The notes under the pieces were generated by a model that was not told where the DNA came from, made no database searches, and was given only the letters and a program-made list of their open reading frames with translations. The position numbers were made by a program, and so were the translations under genes. Shown here in pieces: positions 51,604 through 64,000 of a DNA stretch of 64,000 nucleotides. The stretch is from Oreocharis arfaki. Its lineage: Eukaryota; Chordata; Aves; Passeriformes; Paramythiidae. Position 1 is the stretch's first letter. Every line of letters begins with the position of its first letter. Location: the NCBI GenBank assembly GCA_013398015.1, contig VZRR01010895.1, positions 248,001 through 312,000 on the forward strand, read 5' to 3'.

Positions 51604-54600
51604 CTTATGGCACTCCACAGGCCCACAGACAGGTTGGGACACGTGCACGAGGCGATCTCACCAGGCTTAACCGAATAAAGCCTCCTCTACCTTACGTTAT
51701 TTGGGTCAGGTAGATGCTGACAGTAAAAGCCTTCAGGAAAGGGAGGGGAAGGAGAGTAAACTGAGCACAAATATTTGAAAAATCAGGCATCCTGTTCTCG
51801 AGATAGGGCCAGACACCATTTGCAGCCTCTGTGAAGCATGTGCTACCGCATCTGACACCGTAATTCTAACCGATGCCAACATGAGGCTCCTACAACAATA
51901 AAATGTGGGTTAAATCTTTATAAAATAACCAACCTTTCAGACTAAGATTTTCAATTCCACCTCAGGGATTAAATGGTTCTAATGGAAATTGAGTATCTGA
52001 ATCTTTTAGGAGGATTTAAAAAACTCACAGTCTTATTTTTATTTATTCATTGCATTGGTCATTAAATCAGCGTCACTCAAAATGGTTAAACCTTTCACCT
52101 TTTACTTCTGCCCTGGGCACCAAATTTTTTTTTTTCTCTTTGTTTTTCACATCTTTGTATTCCTCCTATTTTCTCTGCCATCTGCAAACACTGGTCCCAT
52201 CTGCTAAAATACAACTTCCTACTCAGCTAAAATAAACACAAAATAAATTGGTACTGTTAGTATTTTACACATCATCATTAGGCTTTCCTAAGATTAATGG
52301 GACTTAAAGAGTTCCCAGCTTTGAAACACATTCCTGTGTGTTGACTACAGACTCGGGCAGATATCACTCCATCTATTCACTCTTACTCTACGTTAGCTTC
52401 TTGGCAACTATGGCTTTGAAGGAATTTATTATATATGTAAGTTTATCCTCAGCAGAATTCGAACAAACCAGGCATAACTGTTAAGCCTGTCCCAGATCAC
52501 CTATCAGCTGTTCATGATTTGCTGTGTGGTCATTTCCCCTACATCTCTCCATATGTAACCATGCATATATCACAATCCTTCTAAATATTGGAATGAAAGA
52601 ACCAGTCAAAAGCTGCAAGGTTTTTTTCTTTAAAAACAAACAAGCATTCAAGCACACACACAAATGCATGTGTAAATTAAACTGAACACCACGTGTACCA
52701 TCTTTCAAAAAGCTGTTAACGCACACCAACAGCTTCCTCCTTCTGTAAAACTAGTTGCACAGAAAGCTGAATGGGTTTGCTTCCTTCTATTCAACCAAAA
52801 GAAAGGTTTGGACAGTAATGCAATCAAATCTGTATACATTTATACTTATCAAATGACAACTTCTATTTAAACTCATTTAAAAAGGTGCTTAGATTTTTAC
52901 GGCCTTTTAAACAGTACTGGTCTCATGCACAAAAGGAAAATAAAAGAGTTCATAATAAAATGTCATTTTTACTCCAATAAATGCCTTATGTCCTACATTT
53001 GTTTGGGGAAGACTGTTTACTTATTAAAAAGTTGAGGCGGAGGAAACAATTTTAAGGATTACTATTAATGGTTCACAATTCACACCTGTTCCATGCTTAA
53101 GGAGTAAAGATAGGATTTGGTACTTCAAGGCGCCTTTTCCCTGGGTATTTTGACAGTTTGACACCATTTATTTTGTTTTCATTTTATTTTCTAAAACAAG
53201 AATTATTTTCTCTGAATCAATGTGTATAACTTGCACAAAAAGCATCCTGTAGCTGATTTATACACGCACTTAGGAGGATGATGAGCATCATCCAAGACTC
53301 AACCACTCAAGGGGCAGACTACATCAGCCCGATCTTCACTTTGCCAATGATAACTACAGTAAAGCTGAACAATGTTCTGATGTCTCATTCAGAACCTTTT
53401 CCTGGGAAACAGCCCCATTTGCTGCCAGTATGCATATTTACCATGAGACTGAAATCATGGAGAATTTAAGAATAACAAATGACATTGTACATTCTTTCAG
53501 TAGTCTACAAATACCCTTTTAAAAAAGACAGTATTCTTGTATGTATCCACAGGCAACACAGCCTGTCAACAGCCTAAAACTAAGTGCCATCTAAGGATAG
53601 GTGGAATGGATGCAGTCAAAAGAAGAGTCATCCCCTGCAGCAAATTAAGCTTCTGCTCTTGTATACAGAAGGGCCCTACAATGTTTCAAGCCGAGACACA
53701 TGCTACACTCAAACCCAAAAAAGACAGCTCTCTCCAACAGTCTACAATAACCCTGGAGGAAAATTCAGGCTAAAAGCAGGTACCAAGAAAAGCATTGCAT
53801 GGTGCAAATTTTTAACCCTACATCCTTCTCAAATGTGTTATCGGGTATTCAACTTATGATTTAATTTATAAAACTAAACATTTTTCATTTAAAAAAATTT
53901 GCTTATACACATTCTTGGTTGGCATACCAACTCATCTGTTAATGTAACAGAGATACTAGTCATTTATTTGTCATTGAGAAAGACAGTAAAGAAAGCATCT
54001 CTTAAGGGAGAGAAGGGAAGAAAGTGCTTTCACAGCATGTCTAAATAGACAGCAAAAATAAATTCTGGGATTAACAAGTTTTGGATGATACATTTAGCTT
54101 TCTTTTTGATTGATAAAAAGTACATGACATTACCCCACATACATAGTTCACTACATAACATAAAGCTACCATTAAAAGAGAGTTTAAAAGATCACAATGG
54201 TTTGAAGATGAATTTTAGGAAAAAAGATGTTTGGGACTCTGGACAATGATGTTCAGAGTTGGCAACAGTTCCGATTCAGTTTTGTAAAACTGAAGCTTAG
54301 CAACAGAAAACTCTTAAAAGTTTTTGTAGTATTAAGGAGTTTCAAAGGATGTCCATCAGGATGACAAGACATAAAAACACCTTGTAAATCTAGTCATGAA
54401 AAAAACTTAGAAGCCTCCTCCACAGTGCTTTAGCTCTAAGAGCAATTGGCAACAATAATCATCAGTAATATTTCTATTTACCCACCTAGTCTGAAGGATT
54501 ATGGAGATGAGTTCACAAGAGCTGACCCTCCAGGTTTATTAAATATTCAATGAATATTTTGTATGCTTGCTGGGTATTAAATAAAAATCAGAAAATACTG

Positions 54601-56554
54601 CAGACTACCATACGTTATATACTTCAAATAATACGGGAGTAGTTCTGTTTGTTTTTTAATAATTTATTGAAATCACTTTATCACACATCAACATAAAAAT
54701 GTACAATACAGACACAGTGTAAATTCTGGCATCATGAATATTTAGGTATTTTTAAAGCTTTTTTTTTTTTCTGCTGGTTAATTTTGTTTATTGTATTCCA
54801 AATAAACCCGGAGAACTTATTTACTATTTCCTTGCTTTTCTTTTTTACCTTAATAGTAATAGCACTGCTATTTTTTCACCTGCAGAAGCATCACAGCACA
54901 TGGACCTTCAGCAGCAGGAAACTCTTCACTGTCATGATTTAGCCTACTGTTCCTACAACCTCCTTTTTCCCTTCCCCATCCACTCTCTTCCTGGCTAACT
55001 AGATACAGCCCAAACACAGTCTATCCTGATTAAAATCATCTGCTATTAGTGCTCAGTTAGAACAGTGGTCATCACCATAATGCTCACTGGCCAAAGAAAC
55101 TCGAGCACTAAGCAGCACACAGTCCATCCACGAAGCTGGGCAGGTCTGAAGTCATCTCTCCAACACACAGTACTGCCCACCACACACTGATCTACAATTG
55201 AACACAGGGTGATGCAGCTGTTCTATGAACTACTTTCTACTAGAGATGCTCTGTCAAAAAGGGCCTGAGCAAACTCAGCAGATTGCCAAGCAGACAACAA
55301 GTACAATTTCTGAGTTGCAAATCTATGGAACAAGAACAAATTCAGCTTTTGGGCAAGTCCAATCTTAAAAACTACTGCTAAGCTGACCTTCCATGTTCCC
55401 ACGTGGGTTTCTGCAAGTAAAACTTGCTCACAGGTTCTATACCAAAAACAGGATTAAGACAGCCTGTGTGCCATTCTCAGATGACCACACATAAGGGAAA
55501 GTTTCTGAACTGAGGGATGTAAGTCACAGGATCCTCAATTCTCAGGTTGAAAATTGTCATTTTCTGTGGCACCACATCCAACAATTCATATTGTTGGGAC
55601 CTATATAACAAAACTGCACCAAACTACACACCTTGTGTCCAAATGTAGCATCCTCGGAGGCCAAGACTTCAACCTGAAATTATAAGGAGAAAGATAATTT
55701 CAAATTTAGCCACCACCAAGACTTCTCTCTCCTGAGCACAGCACCACAGTCCAGGAAAAGAAGAGATCTGCAAATGAAAGTGCCAGTCTGGGTCAACCCT
55801 AGGAAACCTACGCATGATACGATGTGCAAAACTATCAGCTGACAACAGAAATCCTCCAGTGATGAAACTCGAAGAGCATCCCTCAAGACACAAACAAGGT
55901 TTCTCTGTCTGAATGACATAAAGAGTACCTGTCACTGTCCCAGAATTTATTGTACTACAGCTGGAACATTTTTCTCCATATGAAGTTTTGACTACACCAA
56001 AAAGCTGCCTGAGCACAAACAGAATGATCTGCCATGGTTAAGTCCCTCGAAAAAAAAAAAAAGCTGGAAACACCCGAACTCTTCCCCTCCGGTTCCCTTG
56101 TAAGCAGGCGGGGTACTTCTGCACTAGCACCAAGTGGAACAGCAAAAAGGGCAAACTCTGCAGCCAAGGTCCTGGTTGCAGGCTCCTGTCCTGTCTTGAG
56201 CTAGAGAATTGTTTGAAAACTGTAGAATTCAGGGAACGCAAGCTCCTCAGGAAAAGGCTGAGACCAGCTGGCTGAGAGATACGGTTAATGTTTGAAAGCC
56301 TGAGAGAAGCAAGCTGCCAGGTCATCGAGTTGTGCTCCAGACCAAACCCCTTGCTGGTTGCCACACACTGCACAGCTCCAGAGCGGATACGTGCTAATCT
56401 GTGACAACAGCAACAGACGTAGGAAAGCAGGCACACCGATTTTTCATTAGACTCCTTAAAAATACTTCACACTTCAGCACCTTTCACCTGAGAATCTCGG
56501 TGCTTTTATGAATTCTAATTAATTAAGCTTCCCAATACACCAGTGAAGTCAGAA

Positions 56555-56700
56555 ATGTCATCATCCCAATATAGAGAGAGGAGTGAGGCAGAAAGAGGTT
56601 AAATAATTTTTTAGTAGTCATGTGCCAAGCCAGGGACATACTCACGAAAAGAATCCCAGATCTCTACTCTCAGGCTCACAGTTTAACAACTAGGAAATTC
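56555..56700 (+). mobile_element. Second, more degraded MIR-like relic
   Basis: The stretch aligns by eye with the MIR core in the same orientation as the copy 600 bp to the right: TCATCATCCCAATATAGAGA, GAGGCAGAAAGAGGTTAAAT, then AATCCCAGATCTCTACTCTC. The GAGGTTAA motif, the following degenerate segment and the final AATCCCAGAT-TCT phrase keep the MIR order and spacing, with many substitutions. Boundaries are approximate. Confidence 0.6.
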
Positions 56701-57239
56701 TCTATTTCTCAGATTTACATCCTATTTAAAATGCCTACTGCTGCATTATTATTTATACAACCAGTATAACTATAACTAATGTACCTAATCTCCAGTTTAA
56801 CTTAAGAAGAGTGAAGGATTTAAAGCAAATCAAGAGGGAAAAAATGAATGTGAAGTTTCAGCCTGAAGCACGTTATAATGCCAGAGTTATAAACCCCTGA
56901 ACAAGAGGGTTTATAATGGAAAGGCTGATAAACTAACAATGATGGCAGCACTTAAATATATTTATGTCATGATCTAGCAACATATGGTATTTCTTCATCT
57001 CTAAATTAAAAAAGGGAGGAGAAAAGGAAAGCAGAAGGGAGATAAAGCATTCACAGGAACTAGGAATAAGTGAAGAAAATGAACTTGGAGATACCCAATT
57101 GTGACCTGTCCAGCTAATTAGGAATGGCAGTAAGAAGCTACAAAATAGCATCTCATTCAATAGGAGGTAGGAAAAAAAAATCCAAGTAAATAAAATCAAT
57201 CTAAAATGATATGATATGTATTAGCTCCTTATATTAAGC

Positions 57240-57430
57240 TTCTAATCCTTTAGGCACTTTATAAATATTAAACAATCAGTCCTGGTGAGACTGATAAATA
57301 TCCATAATACATTTTACAGATGAAGAAACAGACAGAGGGTTAAGTGACTTGCCCAGGGCCAAAAAGAATAATCAGCCATTGGATTGGAAATAAGTGTATG
57401 ACTGCTTGCCACAATACAGTGCCCTACTCA
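57240..57430 (+). mobile_element. MIR-type SINE relic
   Basis: The core reads ATTTTACAGATGAAGAAACA and then TTAAGTGACTTGCCCAGGGC, the hallmark MIR core. A poorly preserved flank follows that still resembles the MIR 3' half (ATTGGATTGGAAATAAGTGT, then ACAGTGCCCTAC). It lies in + orientation, antisense to ARID1B. MIR elements were active deep in amniote history, so this copy should be much older than the CR1 copies. The 5' tRNA-derived end is not recognisable, so the left boundary is approximate. Confidence 0.85.
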
Positions 57431-57662
57431 GATGCTCAGGTGGCTTCTGAAAAAAGTCATTCTACTACCAGAAGCATCTCGGTTGGGGTTAATGTGGTAC
57501 ACATCTAAAGTGCGAATGCTCATTTTCACTAGGCTTACTCTTTCAGTACAGCATCCAGCTACCACCACTAGACAGACCCCAGAATTTGTTCAAATACACT
57601 CAGTTTTGTCTCTCCAGCACTACGCAGTCACATACCCCAGATGCTATCTCCAGTCCCATTAG

Positions 57663-58001
57663 TCATAGAATGATAAGGGCTGGAAAAGAGCTCAAAGATC
57701 ATCAAGTGCAACCTTTGATGGAACACAACCATGTCAACCAGACCACAGCACCAAGTGTCATGTCCAGTTGTTTCCTGAACACTTCCAGGAACACTGATTC
57801 CAGCACCTCCCTGGGCAGCCCATTCCAATACCTGACCACCCTTTCAGTGAAGAAATTCTTCATGATGTCCAGCTTGAACCCTCCCGGGCACAGCTTGAGG
57901 CTATGTCCTCCTGTCCTGTCACTTGTTGCCTGGGAGAAGAGGCTGACCCCCACCTGGCTACAACCTCAGTTGTTCTACCTTTCGGGTAGTTGTAGAGAGT
58001 G
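57663..58001 (-). mobile_element. CR1 LINE 3' fragment, a subfamily different from the other three
   Basis: The + strand begins TCATAGAATGATAAGGGCTG and continues through TCCCTGGGCAGCCCATTCCA, AAGAAATTCTTCATGATGTC and CTGTCCTGTCACTTGTTGCC to GGGTAGTTGTAGAGAGTG. It is a reverse-complement CR1 3' end. Its start and internal wording (CAGCTTGAACCCTCCCGGGC) differ from the 4778 and 36053 copies, so it is a separate subfamily. A few extra bases (near 57968-57976) interrupt the match between CTACAACCTC and CCTTTCGGGTAG. It lies 230 bp to the right of a MIR relic. Confidence 0.92.
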
Positions 58002-61000
58002 CATGCTTTATTACTGTGCTACATTTCTATTGTGGAGATCCATTAGGGAAAAGATGGAGCCTTCTTTGCGCCACGGGGTCCTTCTCTGACTCCCTCCTTG
58101 AATCCACCACAGTTGCTGATGCCTTGCCAGCCTCAGTACACTCTGTATCCCTTGCCTTGCTGTCCCTTCCTCCTCCCTTTCCCTCCCAAGGGTCCTAGCC
58201 GGGTGAACAGCCCCACTGAGCCTGTCCAGGGCTGCCTGTCCGCTGCCCTGAAGAAGTACAACGTGGATGTGGCATGGGACCCCTGCACCAACCCAGCACA
58301 GATCAGGCAGCAGAGTTTTAGTTTGGGCTCCACACTGCACCTCATCTGCAGAGAAGTCACCTGACATGCCAGGACCCTCACGCAGAGCACAGGCATATTG
58401 TCAACACCTGGGCTCTGCTAAAGAAGCTCCCGCTCAGGGCCAAGAGAATGCTCATGTCTGCCATAGTCCCAAAACATATCAATTAACATGGCACAATGAC
58501 CAGCACATGTGCAAAATTCAATCCTTCTTTTCACCAAGAAACTGAGACAAACTGTGACATCAAAGAGTAATGCAGAAGTTTAAGCTGGTTTAACATACGC
58601 TTAGTCTCTTTCATATATAGAAGTATTTTCTTTTATGCTTACAAACATAAGGCTCATAAAGACAGTAAAATGGCTTGGAGTGAAGCTAGTACAGGTAACA
58701 ATTCTAATCAAAAATGTGATTGAACAGGTCTGATAACGCTGCTTCTACTTTTCCAAGAATAATCACACCACTTCTGTGATAAATAATTGTCCTCACCTTG
58801 CAGATGATGCAATGAAAAATCCTCTGTATTCTTTGTTACTACTGTGTTTAACAGTGTACTAGTGTGTTAGTCCATCCATTTGGATTTTCCCCTCCTTGTA
58901 TAAAAGACAGCTAAGCTGAGAAAGGGACAAGTAACTGCTGACACCATAAGATACACAATATGAAAGACTGAAACAAGGTGTGGGACCTGAGGTTTTCCTT
59001 GTGCTCAGCTTCCAGAAAAAAAAAAAAAAAGAAAAAAAAAGCCAAAATGCATTACAACCTATGCTGAGTGGACCCCCCTCTAGTGGGAATGCTTGTGTAC
59101 TTCAATCAGCACCCACAACACCCCAGCAACAGAGAACGTTACCTTAAGAATCAGGTAAGCACCATCCTTCTCTTAATTGCCTTCAGAATATATCCCTTCC
59201 ATTCCAATACACAAAAAAAGAACAAGACATTCATTATTGGTTTAAGACAATCTGATGTTAATTAAGAACTTCCCATTATATACCTATTTGTGGCAGCTAA
59301 ACATTTTCTATTTTAGTTGGCTGCTCTGAGTGTACACATGTAAATACCTTGGGTAGCTGAAGTGTTTTTCTTTTACAGTGAAAAATTCACTGCATCACTA
59401 AAACATGCAGACTTGATTCTTAAATGAAGCACTGTTGATTTCATGTACATATTTATATCTGTATCAGATACAGCAGCTTTCCCCTAGGCACTGCTCTGAA
59501 TCTTTGCTCCAGTCCACACTTTCCTCTCCTCAAAATACAGTGCTACAGTTGAATGCTGTTTGCCCCGTATTTTATTTCTACGTGAAAGCAATTTTTGGTG
59601 ACTGTTCTTTGGTGGGTTTTTTTCCAGTTTATCTAAAGCACCAAACAGCCTTTCTTCTTTTAATAAACAAACTCAAACCACACTTGCAGTATCCTGCAGT
59701 TCTGGGCTAGAAGGCTATTGTAAGTGGTAAGGGGTAAATGAAGGGGTAGTATCCAAGGGAGTATGTGTATTAACCATGCACTATGGATCAATTACTTAAG
59801 ACACAATTAGTGGTTTAAGCAGGAGTATCCTACAGCTGAAGCATGCCTGTCCTGCCTGGGCAACTGACCCTTCCTACAGCCTGCTCCCCACTGCTGCCCC
59901 TGGTCCAAGAGCAGCCTTCTGGGGCTGGCCAGGATGGGGTCCAGAAACCGCCCCAGTGCATGACAAGGTGCACTTCTCATTTACCCGCACAATTTACATT
60001 GTCTCCAAAATGGGCAGCTGTGGCCAAGACCACTACTGCTTATGCAGTATTCTGTGATTTAAAGGTCAAATAGAGTAACATTCAGTATTTTTTTATTTTA
60101 TAAGATGAAAGAATTCATAAACGTTGTGTCAGCCTGAAGGACCAAATGAGTAACGTGTAGAGTACTCTGAAACAAGATAGGGAGTAGCCTTGAGTCTCTT
60201 TTTGTCAGAAGTAATGAGACTTTGTCAGTAGTTTTATTTTGCTTCTCAAAAATTGAGTCATACAGACCCAGTTCGACAAAGAATATTGCATCGCGACCAA
60301 GAGACTTACAGTAAATTACACGCAGTCCTTTCTACCTCCCTGTCAAAGAGACAAGGAGTTGAAACATAGATAGAACCCTTGAGGTGCAATGCTGAACACG
60401 GCCCTTTCGGAACAAAGTTGTACAACCTAGTGATCAGATGACACAAAGAATTATTCTAAAGTGGTCTTCTTCAAAGCCATTTTCAGCATTGGTTCAGATC
60501 TCACCTCAGCCCAGGACCTTCTCGGCTCATCCAGACGTTGTTTGAGATAGGATTAGGTGAAACTAAGTGAGAGTCATGGGAACTGAAACACCACTGAGAG
60601 GAGGAACTACAGCCATGCTTAATGCCCAGACAGTTATCCAAACAATGGAATACGAAATAGCAAGTACACAAGGACAAAATAACTAACTCACAAAAGACAT
60701 GGGTTACAAAAGCCTTCTCCATCTTGTCTGGGAGAATACAAAAATTAGCACTAATAATAATTTCTAATGCATGCTGGTTCCTGTGTCATACCCTGTTAAC
60801 ATTAATGCTGAAAAGGATCATCGATCTACATTTAACTACCCAGGCAAAAACTTCCAATACAGCACACACTTAATGCTGCTCTGAAACTTGGGCTGGCTGA
60901 GTTCACCCAATGGAGCCACTATTTGCAGCTGGCAGGTGAGGGCGTTACAGCTACTCTGGCAAGGGACACAGTAGACTGGAGCAGCTCTGATCAAGACAAA

Positions 61001-64000
61001 ATATTCTATATGGGCACTTATATTTTCTGTGGTTCACACATGAGAATTTGCCCAGCTGGCTGCAAATTTTATAGGCTTTCTATTGTCATTTGTTTGACAT
61101 TATTATTCTAGGAAAATTATAGCACAGGGCTTCTCTGATACCTAGAGGGTTTTTGCCAACTGCCTGCTCACTAAAAAGGCATGCCTCTGGCTCTTCTAAA
61201 ATATGCTCCAAACGAAACAAATGTCTAAGTTAATACTTGCATTCTGCAACACTTTTGTTTTCCCTGTTCGGTAACAATCAGTCAGTTTAGAAAGGGCTCT
61301 CTTCTCTGTGATAACAAAATCCAAAAAGAATGAGGAAAGCCAGGTGCATCCTCTTGAATCACTATTGTCAAATCACCTTTTTGCTGTTGGGGTGCATTTC
61401 TTGCTCAGTCGTGCCAAGATAAGACCTTGTCGCACTGCCCAGTTCAAACTGTTTGGTCTTGTACCCATGTTTGCCCTCTGACTTAGGCAGGACTTGGTGA
61501 CTTTTTCCCCTCCTGGGGAGAGGCTCTGTAGTTCCAACAACTCAGTGGGTCTCATTAGTCCAGGTACAGAGCAATACAAATGTAACTTCAATTACTATTT
61601 CCACACACCAATCTTGCTGAGCTGTCTATAGGAAACAGCCTGGATAGCACGAAACACGGAGGATGCTGTAGTGCTTGTTGCAGATACACCCTCATAATCC
61701 TTTTCTAGCGTAGATTTTCATCTTTTAAGGTTTTCCCATCAGCCCACCCACCCAACCACCACCACCTCTGAACTCATAAATGAAGGTGATAGGAAGTTAA
61801 TCCAGTTTTCCTTTTTCAAGGTCCTTAGTTTATTTCAAAGATGAATACGGTTATAGTCATTCATATCTTTATGAAATCCAGTTTAACTAGCTTTAACATC
61901 TCCTTCCTTTGCCATCCTTTTCAAGTAATCTAGGATTCAGTAATTCAGGCAGATAGTTGTCCTTCTCATTGGAGCAGGGATAAACCTACATGACCCACAC
62001 TAATTTCTGGCAGTTCTTCAACGACTTACTGAGGGTGTACACAGCTTTAAATGCACACTGAGCTATGGTAATAAACTCTGGTAACTGCAACAACCCTTCC
62101 GCCCCTTTTTTCTCTGATATCTGCCACTAGTTTTATTTATTTTTAATTGCAATCGTACATGTACTTCATGATAGATTTCAGGTCTGTAGCAAGTGAATAT
62201 CGGGCATGTTTCCTGGGCAATCCTTGAAAAAATACCCAAAGACACACCTTTGTTATGACCCTGAACCTATGCCTGAAATAAAGGTGTGACAGTCACACAG
62301 TAAAAATCTCACAAATTAAGGACAGATCAGCTGAAATTTCCTCACTTTCTATACCAAGGCTGTTGAGACTACTTGCTAAGTTAAGTAAATGCTATCACCT
62401 CACAGTTTTACCCACGTAAAAACTGGAAACCATGTGACCCAGTTCACGATAATTATTCATTAAATCTGGCATCCCCTTTTTGTTAGGCTTTCCCTTTCAT
62501 TTATTTTGCTTCTTTTTTGTGGTATCCGTCATTTATCTCTTAGCTCACTGGGTCTAGCAATAATAAAGATCAACCTTCTAATTTTAGAAGCCACAACTTT
62601 TAGGTTGAAAAATACAAATTAAGTAACAAAATGATCCTGCTTTAAATGACAGAGTAACTTTGTGCGCTACTTTGTGTTAAAAAGGTTTGAAAAGATGTTT
62701 CAAGAAACTATTCAGCAGCTGAGATTCCTTATTAATTCTCCTCATTCTCCTTATTAGCATGTACAGACAACACAGCGGCTCAAGGACGTAGCTCGCTGAA
62801 GCAGCTCTGTTCTTGGTCAGCCAGTGTTTGAGATAAAACACAATGATGCATCATGTTCTTAAAACCTGATTAGTGGAACAGATCTGTCCTGCTTGTATTT
62901 TTAAAGTTTTTCTTATATGTCACTGCTTTTGGGGAAGCTGATTTACAACAATTTAAAAAAAAAAATCATTCACATCTCCAGCATTAAGTCCAACACACAT
63001 TGCTGGATGTGCTATTGACTGACCTGCTGGTTTAGTCTCCCTTTGAAAATATTTTGCAAAATCCTGGGAACAAGGCCAATCCCTGAGAAAAAAATATTAG
63101 CTAACTAAAAGTAAAAACAATCAGCCTTGTGAGATACAATACTTACGGCAGAATTACACATATCAGAAGCACCTCAAGAGAAAAAATAATGGTGCGCTAT
63201 GGGGCAATTTCTGTAAAGTCAAGAAGACAGAAAAGTACAAAAATATTTAGGTTTGCACCAGGAAACAAACATTACAATTCCCAGAGAAATTGACATTTGA
63301 GACCGTACCTCTCTGCTCAGTGCACCCTCACTGCAGGGGTGAGTGCCTGAGACCTATCTGTGAGCACCCTCCCATGCCTTACAACTCTGTCACAACTTAC
63401 TGCTCCGTAGGTCCCATATCAATAGCAGATCACCAGCAAATTCATGGCAGTAACATGCTCATCTGCTCTTGTCATTAGGAGATGAAACAGGCAAGATACA
63501 TAAACACACACATACCCATGCACATTTTCCATCTGCAAGCATATATTCAAATTCTTTTATATTTTCCTGTCATACTGTTTTTCATATATATATGCAAAAG
63601 ATGTGTAACATGCAATTAGTTCTTTCACACCAGAACACTGCATGAAACAGAGTAACTGCACTAAAAATGCTTTTGATATTTATTTGTTTGACAATGTAGA
63701 GATCAAAATGACTGTTGTACATAACCCAAAATCTCAGAGCAGTTGCTATTTAATTTCCCTTAAGAAAGGAGTGGTAGGTATCATAAAAACAAAATTCCAA
63801 CCTCATGCATTCTAATATGTGGGAAATTCTGAAAAACTGTCATTATACCATGTGACATAAGCAGTAACAATTACTGCCACCAGTAAGTCTTTTATTTAGG
63901 TATTGTGACTGCATCTTTTCTAATCCATTTGTATTGTTCGTTCTCTTGTTCCAACACTGTGATTTCATTTTAATTCCCTGCTTTCAAAACGGAGAAACAT
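58002..64000. other. Unique intron to the window edge, nothing coding seen
   Basis: Holds the 59016 poly-A tract and the right member of the motif pair (59815-60002). A block near 62740-62880 with retained CpGs (AGCGGCTCAAGGACGTAGCT) looks mildly conserved. No exon is recognised. Confidence 0.5.
59016..59040. repeat. Poly-A tract (A15-G-A9)
   Basis: A run of 15 A, one G and nine A. There is no recognisable LINE or gene-derived body immediately upstream, so I read it as a simple repeat and not as a retrotransposition tail. Shorter homopolymer runs of 12 to 16 occur at 170-185 (T), 6832-6844 (A), 32218-32229 (T), 54759-54770 (T) and 56050-56062 (A). Confidence 0.9.

Larger units (their letters stand above)
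48148..56554. other. Unique intron, no gene seen
   Basis: Contains the 51230 candidate element and the 51554 CpG-dense spot. The longest open frame in the window (175 codons, minus strand, 48335-48862) lies here. Its composition is rich in Cys, His and Trp without pattern, a + strand frame overlaps it, and it resembles no known family. Confidence 0.5.
10331..64000 (-). other. ARID1B: ARID1B intron upstream of the exon (partial, at least 53.7 kb)
   Basis: This is the 5' flanking intron in gene orientation and is cut by the right edge. No second ARID1B exon is visible. The preceding family exon should encode a Gln/Tyr/Pro-rich sequence ending near a Ser-Ser-Leu-Pro, and the minus strand shows no such Gln-rich frame. 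A very long intron at this position fits the known architecture of mammalian ARID1B, whose 5' introns are very large. The intron contains three CR1 fragments, two MIR-like relics and several candidate conserved elements, with no supportable nested gene. The blocks are listed separately. Confidence 0.85.

Noticed and set aside
57586..58089. 167-codon + strand open frame
   Set aside because: It runs antisense through the CR1 copy at 57663-58001, so it is a shadow of the repeat.
58780..58830. Possible third MIR fragment (TCCTCACCTTGCAGATGATG)
   Set aside because: Only about 25 nt resemble the MIR core and the following GAGGTTAAGT-type segment is absent.
1..64000. CRISPR arrays, prophage, operons, rRNA or tRNA genes
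   Set aside because: The window is vertebrate intron. I saw no regularly spaced repeats, no tRNA cloverleaf with A and B box pattern, and no rRNA sequence.
10331..64000. A second ARID1B exon encoding the Gln/Tyr/Pro-rich segment upstream
   Set aside because: No minus-strand frame with that composition and a matching donor was found. It most likely lies to the right of the window.

Overview
This is nuclear DNA from a vertebrate, almost certainly a bird. It is AT-rich with long non-coding stretches. It carries CR1 LINE fragments whose 3' ends read as the avian-type 'GGTTTGGGTTGGAAGGGACC' sequence, plus older MIR-type SINE relics. No prokaryotic features are present: no operons, no ribosome binding sites and no long open frames.

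The only protein-coding sequence I can support is one 244-bp internal exon of ARID1B on the minus strand at 10087-10330. ARID1B is a DNA-binding subunit of the BAF (SWI/SNF) chromatin remodelling complex. The exon encodes a Ser/Pro-rich stretch upstream of the ARID domain and has a clean acceptor and a consensus donor. Because the gene runs right to left, everything from 10331 to 64000 is the 5' flanking intron (at least 53.7 kb, upstream exon not in the window) and everything from 1 to 10086 is the 3' flanking intron (at least 10.1 kb, next exon not in the window).

Layout: 1-4777 is unique intron with one conserved-looking block (about 2225-2485). 4778-5769 is a decayed 1-kb CR1 copy. 5770-10086 is unique intron with a small tandem duplication and a CAG-rich tract. 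10087-10330 is the exon. 10331-36052 is unique intron with a 37-bp-period duplication, two CpG-dense spots and several enhancer-like blocks (notably about 21780-22460, 28080-28420 and 32830-33060). 36053-36325 is a second CR1. 36326-47950 is mostly unique. 47950-48147 is a third CR1, in the opposite orientation. 48148-56554 is unique, with a CpG-dense spot at 51.55 kb. 56555-58001 is the repeat-rich pocket, with two MIR relics and a fourth CR1. 58002-64000 is unique intron.

I did not find a previously undescribed system such as a defence locus, operon or novel gene. The most useful leads are the candidate conserved non-coding elements in the large ARID1B intron, the three CpG-dense spots, the palindromic insertion inside a CR1 copy, and a pair of distant segments sharing two collinear motifs. 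The non-coding conservation claims are inferences from base composition and motif content; no alignment was possible.
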